From Zelonia costaricensis (lineage: Eukaryota; Euglenozoa; Kinetoplastea; Trypanosomatida; Trypanosomatidae): DNA of 64,000 nt. Positions 9,401-19,150 of this stretch are shown here, piece after piece; the first letter of the stretch is position 1, and each line of letters starts with the position of its first letter. Below the pieces are notes generated by a model. It was not told where the DNA came from and ran no database searches. It was given only the letters and a program-made list of their open reading frames with translations. A program made the translations under genes and the position numbers. The stretch lies in NCBI GenBank assembly GCA_030849075.1, contig JASAOO010003465.1, positions 1-64,000 on the forward strand, read 5' to 3'.

Positions 9401-11327
9401 GCTCGAGTGTGTGCAGGCGGATGTCGCTCTCCGTGTCGGCGACCGCGGCGCTGACCAGCTTGCGGATGACTGTGTTGATGAGACTCATGTGCTCGCGGCC
9501 GCGGTGAATGACGACGCCAACGGCGGTGCGCTCGCACGGGGACTGGGTGCAGCCGGAGAGCGCGAGCTTGAAGCACAGGTCGATGGCGCTGCGCCGCACC
9601 TCCTCGTGTGGATCGGACACGTAGCGGATCACAGCGTCGCACAGGAACTGCAGCGTCGAGTAGCCGGTGAAGTCGAGGCTGCCGAGCGAGTTCAGGTTGC
9701 GCACAATGACGCTGTGGTCTGTCTCACTCGGTGCGCGGGCGTGGCGCGGGCGGTTGCGCAGGCGTTGCAGCTGCTCCTTCGTCGCCTCCAGCACCTTTGA
9801 CAAGCACGTCGACCGCAGCTCCGGGAAGACGGTGCAGATTTTGGCGACGTCGCGCGCGAAGTGCTCCGTGACGGAGCCGGCGAAGAGGGGGCCGAGGAGG
9901 TGGCGCAGAAAGGGTCGCACGGCGTTGGGCTCGACGCCGGAGAGCGTTGCGAAGCAGGTGACGGCCTCGGGGCAGCGGTCGCGGCCCGGCCGCGGCGTCA
10001 GCGATGCCTCGATGTACCTCATCATGAAGTCCAGAAAGGGCACGACTAAGGTGGGCAGCACCGTGAAGAGCCTCGCCAGCACTTGAAACACCAGCGCCCG
10101 CTCATCGGGACCGTCGGTGCCGACGAACGCCGCCGCCGCCAGCTCACGCACCCGCTTGACCGAAATCTCCTTGAAGGTGGTGCAGTCGTACTGGGCCAGC
10201 AGCGGCAGCGCGTTCAGCGTCTCTGTCCGGACGTCGCTGGTGTGCGACGTGCAAACCAAGTTGTCGTTGACGAACGCCCAGAACTGCAGAATGTGCTTGC
10301 GACCCTGATTCGAGAACCCAACCGTGCGCCTCTCCGCCTCCCGCTGCGCCGTCGCGGAGAGCACGGCGTTGAAGGCAAGCGTGCAGCCGTGCAAGACGAC
10401 GTCGCTGCCGTAGGCCACGCTCCGCTCCGCGTCCTCGAGCAGGACGTTCTGCCAGCGGCTGTAGAAGTTGGGATCGGTGGAGCGGTACGAAATCGAGAGC
10501 GTGTGGTAGAGGGCATCGCCACCGCTGACCCGGACGAGCTTGTTGTTGTCGAGCACCGCGCGGCGCAGGCACTCCAGGATGTTGTTCACATGCGGCGCGA
10601 TCGTCGACGGAACGCGGCGCACGAGCTGCTGGATGAAGACGCAGCCGGCCAGCTTCGTGGCGTTTGGGAAAAAGTCCTCCTCTATCACCACGCCACCGTC
10701 GCCGTGTGGCGCCGAGTCCGAAAGCGGCGAGGCGGCTGCCCGCGATGGGGCGCTGCTGTGACCGCCGCGTTGGGCCGCCCCGTCGCGCAAGAACGCCTCG
10801 TCGTGGCCGCCGCGCATGAGCAGGGCGAGTGAAAACTGCAGGCAGTTGTTGATGATGCCCTCGACGACGCTGCTGCCGTTGTTCAGAAGCAGTCCCCACA
10901 CCTCGCCCGCCCCCATGCCCGTGTCGTAGTCGCGCGTCTCGAGCACGCAGCGCACCAGCAGCTCCGAGAAGAGCTTTGTCATCTCGTTCAGTTCAACGTA
11001 CTCGACAGAGAGCAGCGCGCGCAGCACTCGCACGCCAGCCATCTGTGTCTGCGGCAGCTCGAAGAGGTGTCGCAGCTGCGCGTTCAGCCAGTTAGGAAAA
11101 ATGCGGGCGTTGGCCGTGTACGACTTGATGGAGTTGCGGTGAAAGAGGGCGTCCCTCTCCTCCTCAATCACGTACTCCAGCTTCAGGATGATGGAGGGCA
11201 GCGTCTGCGGGGTTGCGGACTCGAGCTCGACAAAGATGGGCCGCAGCTGGCCAATCAGCGGGTGCCGATTGCTGCTCGTACTAGCGTCGCCACTGCCGCT
11301 GCTGCCAACAGTGCTCTTGACCTCCAT
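3495..11327 (-). CDS. TOR1: Target of rapamycin kinase, TOR1-like (PIKK family)
   Basis: The 2610-residue protein has the full TOR layout: HEAT-type helical repeats over roughly the first 1250 residues, a FAT region, an FRB domain near residues 1995-2090, a PI3K-like kinase domain, and a C-terminal FATC ending CVHFQGWCPFW. Kinase residues are intact: GLGDRHPSN (D2311, N2316) and HIDFGD (D2330), at the same spacing as in mTOR. In the FRB domain the residue aligned with mTOR Ser2035 is Trp2009, which should block FKBP12-rapamycin binding. About 170 low-complexity residues lie between kinase core and FATC. The upstream frame begins with GTG, so the ATG at 11325-11327 (MEVKSTVG) is used. Family knowledge: TOR complexes control growth, translation and morphology. 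Assignment as TOR1 rather than TOR2 rests on remembered neighbours (glucose transporters, MTHFR). Confidence 0.95.
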   Translation of the reverse strand: MEVKSTVGSSGSGDASTSSNRHPLIGQLRPIFVELESATPQTLPSIILKLEYVIEEERDALFHRNSIKSYTANARIFPNWLNAQLRHLFELPQTQMAGVRVLRALLSVEYVELNEMTKLFSELLVRCVLETRDYDTGMGAGEVWGLLLNNGSSVVEGIINNCLQFSLALLMRGGHDEAFLRDGAAQRGGHSSAPSRAAASPLSDSAPHGDGGVVIEEDFFPNATKLAGCVFIQQLVRRVPSTIAPHVNNILECLRRAVLDNNKLVRVSGGDALYHTLSISYRSTDPNFYSRWQNVLLEDAERSVAYGSDVVLHGCTLAFNAVLSATAQREAERRTVGFSNQGRKHILQFWAFVNDNLVCTSHTSDVRTETLNALPLLAQYDCTTFKEISVKRVRELAAAAFVGTDGPDERALVFQVLARLFTVLPTLVVPFLDFMMRYIEASLTPRPGRDRCPEAVTCFATLSGVEPNAVRPFLRHLLGPLFAGSVTEHFARDVAKICTVFPELRSTCLSKVLEATKEQLQRLRNRPRHARAPSETDHSVIVRNLNSLGSLDFTGYSTLQFLCDAVIRYVSDPHEEVRRSAIDLCFKLALSGCTQSPCERTAVGVVIHRGREHMSLINTVIRKLVSAAVADTESDIRLHTLEHLTGEYDYSLALQEICTALFPALHDHHQNRIAAVRLLGRLSSRNPASILPMLRRVMVQCVADIQLFHAPKRQEQAAAVLSAVVESAPAMARPYISSLLQDCVARLQEENKPVPVITALLSLLGKLARYAEGDDVAVVAAMRPCVIRHILDSSSIQKKIEAIRALGDIIRTTKDVDVYETNPELLRVLIAALHGGFKETWPVRSDVLKLMGIIGAVDPVRAKEITRHLRDGGLRAAGAAGPASLQLSSSRSEESIAQSVVKNVLGVLQLPSLSDDQCLCAVQVIANALSLKEAAGGCLAPMYRDIVQTVLQQISLQAKIRENLLGVMTRIAHLYGQHLRPYLGELVTTCIGFLPSAERGVLVEVLCLLREMRCTLREEFRPSLSLILPPLIQTVQSDAAHAGEPVFAFLVEMGHLLDDYLHNVVPCVCEVASNPAYPLPCRTAAVDAIRHFARRLPRLVFHASRCVHCLCRVLREMEANPLLFASASSAAAAEAGAAQSAADVRTFVAVALDAVRNVSRNLGSDFEKYTPLIFPLLDAYGEDGVEVKTFVLTTLRTSGRVVAPESGPAHEDENASRYRVNTQQLAQRRKAAMEDSFAQLRAVLVARDRETEEEWNSWLKQLAVELLRSSPSNAHGFAFALAQLYEPFARHMLHSAFAVCYAEMEPRTKETVRVLLGNVLRSERVPSEVLQELLNLSEYMERLEMRFNPKEGSHSTYAGLLFDLKTLMGSSERCNLYAKALHYVEIQFYEATYEYERNVMRGQVDPMPPEDWTRLLQWCEKSIYLCNLLGLRESAEGMLKYIQRNFSFLTGKPPSELPRMMDAQLFEKLQWWSQSLRAYEEGLQAEPNKFSNMAGLMRSLDNLGDYGRLLESWKLFFPRITRKEACELAPYGAHAAWLLRCWDDMEKITAFMTDEGYVGTTAVFHRAVLATHKRQFHDAVPIIQNCRKRLDSTLSALVAESYDRAYGLFVGIQQLSELEEFAFVADNPQGLDHWQELWEKRLGAMAYEGWPGTLANHTLVIPLTQELDMWLRFVSLSRVHGRDRTSRDILFELLGRQTITAALEQPRPPRPPIALAACQHFYDIHEREKAVGLLQAYLQKMEQAASAGGLAGTSTAAGSQASLATCHAKLASWLFTLTKKKKGTVEAQYHDYIRHHLETATSLDSTNGAIWHTWARFNHDLVTHRSRAAVTEARRDEHVSHIVAAMEGYVRSVCFSQELEDVLGFLSLWFIHAALPQVQGNATLQAEILQVSPTVWLKVIPQIIARLHSRDAVVSESVFQLLVLVAKAHPQALLYSLNVTLNSSVQGPDSNSTEQMERKQAAQRLLGRIKEMHHHGRTMVKDAALVCQELVRCAVLWTELWFDELERAWFQWGRDKNAHGVFLALQPLLEQLSHPDTLAESHFAAEFGDLLGGACEYVEKAASTGNHVYMEEAWNRFKTAVKRMDEQINGMASLALQLVSPRLTQSGKDLSLVMPGQYNESGVYPRIASFESTLKVMNSKQHPRRLYMNGTDGVLYKFLLKGHEDLRLDERVMQLLAFVNTLLEKHSAIQRRDCMIQVFSVTPLSENAGLVGWVDNCDTLHQLIKDYRVHSKYLSIEVNLMLSFNVDLDRLQVIQHVEPFEFALEQTEGTDLANSLWMRAPSAESWLDRRTTYVCSLATMSMVGHILGLGDRHPSNLMVHSFSGRVVHIDFGDCFDVAQNRSAFPEKVPFRLTRMLVKAMEMGGIDGLFRHGCITVMGVLREEGSSILALLEAFVHDPLVSWWRDESEDGATASAAVASAAPSSSVRSTGTAPPAGHYSQRAAYAALGESFQKSRTAFAPRTPASRSFAQRGRSLRMPPASVVSGASVPRPPVASDRSSDMLSAMSVTHTSEAKKVVNRIREKLEGREFAGWQRQANAAASAATDADALRMGELGEDSLPSGRVNGAGAAAAVSIGEDGLSVQAQVTRLIKEATSNENLCVHFQGWCPFW

Positions 11328-11360
11328 TGGATCGTGCTTTTCGTTGTGTTTCACTTGGTG

Positions 11361-11454
11361 CTTGTGTGCGTGGGCGCGTCGGCACGGACGTGTTTAGGCG
11401 TTTTCCCCCGCCAAGGAAGGGGGTATCGAGTGTACGAGAAGAAGAAGAGAGCGG
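11361..11454 (-). promoter_or_regulatory. Predicted spliced-leader acceptor region of TOR
   Basis: In the transcript a pyrimidine-rich run (11435-11454) is followed by an AG at 11361-11362, about 34 bases before the TOR ATG. This matches the usual arrangement of a trans-splice acceptor and supports the chosen start. Other AGs nearby could also be used. Confidence 0.4.
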
Positions 11455-14400
11455 GTGGTCGAGGGCGGCCCTGGAAGCCCCAACGAGACGCAGGGTACGG
11501 TGCGACGACACGAAAGCACAAAGCGGCAGAGAGGACCGTCGAACTCGGCGCTGGAAAGGATGACGAAGACGTGAGAGGCTTCGTTATGCGATAGCGGGTT
11601 CAGCGGTCCGTCCTCGTCCCCCCCCCTCCTCTTTGCCCCTTCTTAGCGGAGCAGCAGACGGCAAAGCGAAGGCTGCGCGCGAGCTGACCGAGTGGCGGCC
11701 AGGGCTGCAGCAGCTGCCGTTACAGGGTGCCACAGAGGGCGCGGTAAACAAAGAGAACAGGCGACGCGACCGGAGGGCCGGTGCCTAGAAGCTCGGCACC
11801 AAGTCAACACACGGGGTGCCCACAGAAAGAAAGCGTGAGTCCCGAAGTGGAGTGAGGGAGGGGGAAGCGAAAGTGATGCGATGCGCGAGTGCACGTGCGA
11901 AAGCGTGAGAGCGCTGTGGGGCGCACCACGTCTACTAAGCTCGTGTTTCCTGCTGACGCGCGTGTTGTGGCCGAGGCGATCGATCGAGGGGTGGGGAAGA
12001 GGGGAAGCGTAGACAGCACATCACAACAACGTTTCTGCTGCACCGCACTCGAAGTCGCTGCCCAGCAAACCAGCGCGCCGCATGCATGACACAGTAGCCA
12101 GGTGATACTGGCAGCGGCTATCCGCCTGGGAAGTGCGCCTTTCCACGCCTTCCGTAGAGAAAAAAAAAGGAACGAGTGCAACGCGCGGGGGCAACTGTGC
12201 ATTCCTCGGCTTTTGTTTTCTTCTTGTGCTGTTGGGCGTGGTCGCGGCATTTTTTTGGTGTGTGGCGTGCGATGTAGTCAGGCCAACGTGTTGACCCCGA
12301 CGAGGTGCAGCCGCTTGCCTCCCTGGGAGGTGGGACCGGCGAAGGGGTTTCAGCAGTAGCGGTAAGGACCACGTAGGAGGCAGATGCATCTAGGTGCGTG
12401 TGAATACCTCAACCTGCACAGCGGAGGGTGGGAGAAGTGGGAAGAGGAGGGGAAGGAAAGGGGCGCAAAGCCGCCTCGTCACTCGCCGCCGCCGCCGCCA
12501 CCACTCCCACCCAGCAGACGATGAGGGGAAAGCACGCACCACGAGCGTACAGCGTCAGACTGGTTCGTGAGGAAAATCAAAGGAGAGTGCTGGGCACGGC
12601 ACAAGTGTTCACTGGAGCATCAACTCACATATTCAGCTGTCGGTGACTGTGTGTGTCTGTGAGGGGGTTTGGGTGTGTTTGGGTGTCTTCGGAGGGGGCT
12701 TAATGGGTCAGCAATCACAGGAAAGGCAGAGGCGATAGTGGACCGAGCAACCGTGTGGGCGTGCAAGAGAGCGCCACTCTGTGTCTCGGAAAAAGATGGA
12801 CACGCTGATGCCGCACAGTGCACCACGCGCAGTGCTGTGCGTTTTTTGCGGGGCGGCGGCGTGAGGCTTGTCAGTCGTAACAGTGCCTGAGTCCGAGGAC
12901 CGCTCAGAGTACACGGTGACAGCCCCTGGCATCCTTCGTATCCGGGTGGAGCCGTTCTCACACACACCAACCTTCTTTCAAGCAGCGGTGGAGCGTTGGC
13001 ACGTATCTGAAGCAGAGACGTTTCTTTTCTTTTGGGGGAGCGGAGGGGGTCGTCCCTTCTTTTTTATTTTTTCGATGGAAGTGAGAGGGTTGAGCTGAGG
13101 TAGCTCAGACAATGGAGGGTGGGAGCCAAAGGGGAGGGGGGCGGGCGAGGCTTCGCGCTTGCCTCTGCAGCCTGCGGAGGCAAGCGCCTTGCAACACGAG
13201 CGACGGCGATGGTTCTCGCCACGGCAAAGCAGCACGCACCCCCCTCCCTCCCTCCTCGTCGCCCCCCGCCCGGCGCTGCGCCAGAGGCAGGGACAAAAGT
13301 GCTCGACGATGGCGGGCGGAAAATGATGAATGCGTGTGCGAGGGCCAGGCACCGTCCTTGCTGCCCTGCCCCGCCACCGCCACCCCAGCGCACACCCTCC
13401 TCTCCCCGCTATGCCGCAGCGGGTCCGCGCGGCGAGCGGGGCAGCCCCGACAGTACCTGCTCGAGCAGGCGCAGAAAGGACAAGACCAGGCGGAGAAGGG
13501 CGGACGGTGAGAGGAGGTCTGGGCGCAATTGGACTCTCCGGCGGTGTGGCGTCGGGCCGCCGAAACAGCGGGAGCGGATCACAGGAGCCCGTGGCCGGGC
13601 GGCAAGGGCGCACAGAGAGGGGCAACAGAGACGCCAAAACAAGAGGCGCCGGCCAGGGCGGGGGAGGCGGAAAAGGCGACGACGGCGAGACGGGGGCGAC
13701 GCACCGCGGCCGCCGGCCCGATGCACAAAATGCCAAACCGTCAAGAGCCTCACGGAAAAGATGTGCGTGTGCCCCCGTACGCTCGTGCAGGGTGCTGTGA
13801 TGCAGCGAACGCACCGCGGCACAGCGAGAGGGGGGGGGGTCGAGGATGCGTACAGACACAATCACACGCTTCCACATCGACGACTACGCGAGTTGGCTCC
13901 TCTCGCAGTGCACGCGAAGAGAACGACCCCCGCTTCTCTGCACGTGGGCACAGACGCGACGGGGCGGAGGGGGGCCGCTGAGCGCGTCGCAATTGAGACA
14001 GCAAACGGACGCGTGCCAATCTCAACATGTGCCCGCTAAAGTGGTCCCGCAAGGAGGACGAGGTGTGTCCAAGAACACAAACAAGAGGGACAGGAGGGGG
14101 GGCAAAAGAGTCCATGACAACACACATCGGCGGGAAAGTGACAACAAACTGACAACACAGAGGGAAGCCGAACAGCGCTCGCACCTTTATGTGCACACAG
14201 AGAAGCCAACAGACAAAGAAAAAAAAAAGAAGAGACACGCAGCCGCTCGCACACGCGCAAGGGAGGTCGATGGGAGATGGCGCGTACCAAAGCAGCGGGA
14301 AGGGAGGTTGAGATGAGAGAGAGGGGGAGGAAGAGAGAAAAGCGGGTGAAGAAAAACAAAAAAAAAAAGGCGAGGAGGGGAGGAGGAAAAACGACGGCGT

Positions 14401-17265
14401 CTGAAGAGTTGTGCGGGGCGTGCCCGACCGCGCAACCACACGAGACGCGTGAAAGGGAAAAAAAAAAACCGTCGTCCGCCATCGTTAGCGATTTCGCATT
14501 ACTTACTTTATCCTTACTCAGTTATTCCTTTTTTGGTGGTGACTGGTGCTGCCGAATGTGACGCGCGTGCACTCGACGCAGTGATGCTGCGATTGTCTTG
14601 AGCCGGGTGGAGGGTGCGTGTGTGTGCCGCCGCCGCGCGCGTAGAAGCCGTTGCTGAGCGAGACAACGGAAGGGAGAACGGCAAATCGAACGCAACGCCC
14701 TTTGACGTCGGTCGCGAAGAGATCAGCAGGCATCGGAAGGTCCAGAACAACACGAGCATTTTTCAGCGCGCTCTTTCATGTCCTGCCGAGTGTTTATCGC
14801 CTTCACGAGTCCACGCGCACCCACGGCTTCGACGGCATATGAGACACAAAAAGAAAAGAGAGCCCTCTGCTTGACAAACCCGACAGAAGAACACCACAGG
14901 ACCCACCACGCCGCGCACGCCCAGTCACGTCCCGCACGCACCCGCACACGAGCCCGTACGAAGATTTGCACTTGCACCGACGCACACACACGCACACAAA
15001 CTCACGCGAACGCATCACTCTACACGAGGAAGAAAGAAAAAAAAACAGAGAAACACGCCAGCAAAACGAAAAGAATGGAAGGAGCTTTCCGAGGTGCCCG
15101 AACCCGTCTGTGAGGAAGACAGTGCCCAAGGCACCGCGAGGCAAGCGCAACCAGCAGAACACAGCGTAAGAGAAGACCGAGCCACACCGCAGACACACAC
15201 ACACACGCACGCACACATTTGAGAGGAAAATGCAGCAACAACACCAGCGGCAGTGCAGCGGGTTCACGGGTGGGTGGCCGCGCGACCCGTGCTTGCCAAA
15301 AAAGAGCCCGGTCACGCCCATGCGACCGAACAGAACGGCTAAAGCGAGCTGCAACAACAAAAAAAGGGAGAGGCGTCCCAGGGCACCGCTGGCAGAGGCA
15401 CATATACACACACAAACACGCACGAAGACACGTGACAGGCGTAGATAGATACATGTATGTGCCTACGCAGTCACCACCCGCACTGTCGAGTCTCCGGAGC
15501 TACGCGGCCCGGGCACCCACTCCGCGCGCGGTGCCACGGACATGGAAGATGAGGTGCGCATCACGGCGCCCGCAGAGACAAGAGGAAAGGTGGCCGCCCC
15601 ATGTGCGGTGACATGCGCCCGACCTGCTCGCTCTGCCTGGTGGCCGCCCGCAAGCGCGCAGCAACCCCCGCTCACGTGGGAGGGTGCGTGCAAGAGCTGC
15701 GCACTGGCCGTCCCACAGCCGCCGCAACACCCCCCCCCACAACCCTCCCCACTGTCTGACACCACCTGGACCTCTGCGCGGCCTGTCAGTGGACCGTACA
15801 CAGGACACCCGTGTCTGCGGCGCACTCGCACCAGGGGAAGGCACGCAAATGGAAAACGAAGAAGAGAACAAGACCCGCCAATCGCGCGAAGCAAGAACAG
15901 TAGACGTCAGCGTGAGGGGAGGGGGGGGGCAAGCCAAAACAAATAAAAAAAGGGGAAAGCAGAAGGGAGGACGCGGCAAGACGCGGCGCGAGAGACAAGG
16001 CCGTAGCGGGGAGAGGAGGGAGGGGGGGGAAGCGAAACATCACAAAGAAGGATCGGAGAAGGTGGAAAGGGGCAAGCGAGAGAGAAGCACGTGGAGGCGG
16101 GCGTTGAACCAAGCGCCGTGCAGCGCTGGCACCCTGCCTGGCACATCGACAGGCCTCTCTTTTGATGGATCGTGCCGGCGCATGCGGGGCGCAGAGGAGG
16201 ACGATGCCAGCTGAGTTCTTCGGATGACTCGCATGTAGAAGAGAGAGAGAGCGATGGCGGCTGCGAAGAAGACAGAGAAGGGGCCGCCAAGCAGAGCGGC
16301 GCAGAGCGCCGGTGAAATTACACACATGAAGCGACACGTAAAAAAAAAAATCTAAACAGTATGGGCGAAGGAAGCCGCGTACGGAGACACGCACCACCAC
16401 AAGGAATCGGGCACCTTGGGAGTCGAGAGGCTTCGCGCGTAGGCGATACGCTGCTGCGATCACTAAAGACGCGCACAACAAAAAAAAGGCGAAAGGAGGA
16501 AGAGAAGGGAGGGGAGACGGCGCGAGCTGCGCAAGCGTCAGCGTTCGAGCAACCACAAGGCGCGAGCAAGAACTGGAAAAACGAAAAGACCCAAAGCCAC
16601 CGCCACCACTCACGAGAAAGACAACGGTCGCACACGCAAACCAACAGCCACAAACATTTGAGCACCCACACGCCGGCTTGCACGAACACACGCACACACA
16701 CTGTGGGGTACGCACCGACCCAAAAACCGAGCCCGGCACCTTTTTCCCAAGCAGAGACGGAGGATATACGAGAGACAGCAAGGAAAGAGAGGCGCCGGGA
16801 TCGAAGGGCGGCGCACTCGAGTATGCGGCAGTGCGCGGACCAACAGAGGCGCCAGGCCCCCCCCTTCCCGCCCAGCCCGTGCCAGTGCAGCACCAAAGGT
16901 GCGAAAAGCTACTCTGAGGTGCTGCAGGCGCACCAAGTTGGAGCCGGTAGAGACGAGGCAGGGGGGAGACCGGGAAACCAAAAATGCAGCAGCGCCGTCG
17001 CGCCAACGAAAAAAGAGCTGCAACAACGCGGCCGCGTGAAAGGAGGCGGAGGTGCGCGCGATGGACATCAGGGTGCTCGATACACCACAAACGGAAAAGC
17101 AAAGAGGGAGGTGGACGACGCGGTGGGCGTGTGTGCAGGTCACGTGCAGCGGCGAGGATCGTGCGCTTGGGCCTAAGCGCGCAGGGGAGGGCCAGCCCTG
17201 CGCTTTCCGAATGCGGCGCACCCGCAAGCTTCCCCCCGCCCCAACATCGCAGACGAGCGGCGGTT
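11455..17265. other. Very long intergenic region without a credible gene
   Basis: Almost 6 kb separate TOR from the PEX11-like gene. The plus strand is strongly purine- and G-rich (for example 13100-13270, 14280-14400, 15900-16080, 16490-16520), and A-runs and CA-rich stretches occur (14900-15010, 15185-15225). Open frames of up to about 540 codons exist on both strands, but they are arginine-, proline- and cysteine-rich shadows of GC-rich DNA without recognisable motifs. It probably holds the long 3' UTR of the PEX11-like mRNA and the TOR 5' region; a degenerate retroposon or non-coding RNA genes cannot be excluded. Confidence 0.5.
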
Positions 17266-18099
17266 TCAGCCGTCGTCCCCGCTACCGCTGGCGCCGTCGC
17301 CCTGGCTGTCCAGCACGCACACCGCGCGCTGCAGCGCGTCCTTGTTGGGGCACACCACGTCGCTCTCGACGAGGGGTGGAAGGGCCGACAGCACATACCG
17401 GGTGTCCTTCCACACAAGCCACACGCCGATGATGCCAGACACGAGCCCGCACGAGTACTCGAGGGTCTTGATCGGCTCGTAGCCAGGGATCCACTTGAAG
17501 TAGACGTACATGTCGCACAAGGTGCGCACCGTCAGCGCGTTCGACACCCGCATGTCGAGGTCGGCGTGGAGCTTCTGCTCTGGCGTCACGGCGTTTCGCA
17601 CCGCCCGCCGCAGGGCGCCGCGCCGCGTCACCTCAACCATGAGGCAGCACGTCAGGGAGAAGGACTTGAAAAACCGGTAGAAGAAGGAGAAGGTGTCACG
17701 GCTCCAGTTGCTGAAGACGACCTTCTGCAGGTAGTTGAGGTCGCCGCTGAGCTGCTCCGGCACGCGCAGAAAGAAGGAGAGCCAACTGAAGACCCAGTGC
17801 CACATCTCCAGGCGGTCCCCCATCGCGAACACCCTGAGCCCCTGCCGCAGGGTGATAGCTGGTCGGCCAAAGTTGCACAGCATGCGGCACTCAATGATGG
17901 TGTCCGCCAGAGTAAAGAACTTCTTCTTGCTGTCTGCGTCGTCGGTGTACAGCATGCACAGGCGGGCAATGTTGAGCACCGACTTGAGCACCATGTCCAC
18001 CCCAACGCCCTTCTTCTGGTAGTCGCCGAGTGCGGTGAGGAAGGGGACAAGGGAGACGGCGCTGCTGCCCGTGCCCTGCGGCCGCGGCGAGTGGCTCAT
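17266..18099 (-). CDS. PEX11/GIM5-family glycosomal membrane protein (probable)
   Basis: The 277-residue product begins at a true ATG. Its N-terminal half resembles PEX11 proteins: a helical start (FLTALGDYQKKGVGVDMVLK) followed by a region with DSKKKFFTLADTIIECRML and CNFGRP, comparable with the 'MNFGKP' region I recall from trypanosome PEX11. Further hydrophobic or amphipathic helices follow (about residues 95-160, and again near 215-240, LVSGIIGVWLVWKDTRYV). The C-terminus is short, acidic and glycine/serine-rich. Family knowledge: PEX11, GIM5A and GIM5B are abundant glycosomal membrane proteins affecting organelle number and shape. I infer that this is one of them or a more distant PEX11 relative; a profile search would be decisive. 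Confidence 0.6.
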   Translation of the reverse strand: MSHSPRPQGTGSSAVSLVPFLTALGDYQKKGVGVDMVLKSVLNIARLCMLYTDDADSKKKFFTLADTIIECRMLCNFGRPAITLRQGLRVFAMGDRLEMWHWVFSWLSFFLRVPEQLSGDLNYLQKVVFSNWSRDTFSFFYRFFKSFSLTCCLMVEVTRRGALRRAVRNAVTPEQKLHADLDMRVSNALTVRTLCDMYVYFKWIPGYEPIKTLEYSCGLVSGIIGVWLVWKDTRYVLSALPPLVESDVVCPNKDALQRAVCVLDSQGDGASGSGDDG

Positions 18100-18607
18100 G
18101 GCTGCACGCTGCAGACGAGGACCAGCTGTTCAGCACGGAGGCCTACAAAGCAGAACACAAAACGTGGACCTCTGACGCGAAAGCAGAAACGTGTGACTGG
18201 CGCTTTTTCTTTTGTTGTGTCGCGGCAAGTTCACCCAAGTGCTTCGTGTTCTACCGAGTGTTGCGCCGCGCGTGTCGCTGATGGCTAGTCGAGCAAACAA
18301 ACGGCAGAACCAAAAAGCCAGACGCGACTGCGCTGCGACGAAGCCGGAGGATGGCAGGAAACCGACCTGTAGCTGCCTCGTGATACGCGAAGGGAGAAGT
18401 GTGTGGGGGGAGGGGGGGCACAGGACAAAGAGAGCCGGGAGGGGGGCTGAGCAGGAGAGAAGGCTGGCAATAGAGCGAGATGAGGAAGATGGTGGACACC
18501 ACGAGAATTGCGTTGAATATCGATGCAGAGGCGAGGAAAGCGAACTCGCAGAGGAGGGGAATGGGAGGAGTGAGGAGGGAGACTCTTGGTGCAGTGATAG
18601 CCTATGT

Positions 18608-18610
<3 letters not shown>

Positions 18611-18642
<32 letters not shown>
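18611..18642. repeat. (GT)16 microsatellite
   Basis: Sixteen uninterrupted GT units lie in the non-coding region upstream of the PEX11-like gene. Confidence 0.95.
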
Positions 18643-18643
<1 letters not shown>

Positions 18644-19130
18644 GGCGCGTGGAGTTTCTTTTTGAGGGTTTTTTTGAAGAAAGCCGGAAGGGCGCTTTCT
18701 GTGTTTTGAGTTGACGAAGATCGAGAAGTACGGCGATTGATGAACGGAGACCAAAGACGGTCACCACAGCGCAGAGTAGCGCGCGGCCGCGGCGACGGGG
18801 CAGGAGGTGAGTCGCTGGCAAAGGAGAACAACAACGTGGAGGCGGCACGTAACGAAGAAAACGAAGACGTGGAGAAGCAAACGAGTGGTAAAGCTGGGAA
18901 TCAGTATTAAAGGTGCCTAACAAAAACAGGGGAAGACAAGGCTAAACGGAAGACAAAGTCAAGAGCAAGAGATCCACCAAGTGATGGGGCGGGGGGAGGG
19001 GGGGGAAGAGAGGTGGAGTAAAACAAAGAGGGGCTGAGTGACAGGGGGGGAGGGGAACGAAGGACAGAGTGCGGGGCAGCTCCGAGATCGTATCCACCAC
19101 TTCTGGCGGCGAACGCGTGGCGCGCGGAAG

Positions 19131-19150
19131 TGTGTGTGTGTGTGTGTGTG
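19131..19150. repeat. (TG)10 microsatellite
   Basis: Ten uninterrupted TG units lie in the same non-coding stretch as the (GT)16 run. Confidence 0.95.

Noticed and set aside
12978..14039. Overlapping frames of about 300 codons on both strands in the long gap
   Set aside because: Both are products of G/C-rich low-complexity DNA; no domain or conserved pattern is visible in either.
15180..15225. CA-rich tract considered as a CRISPR-like or satellite array
   Set aside because: It is simple dinucleotide sequence without spaced repeats, and the organism is a eukaryote.
15786..17417. 543-codon minus-strand frame upstream of TOR
   Set aside because: It overlaps the 3' end of the PEX11-like gene out of register and consists of Ser, Arg, Pro, Cys and Leu low-complexity sequence from pyrimidine-rich DNA.
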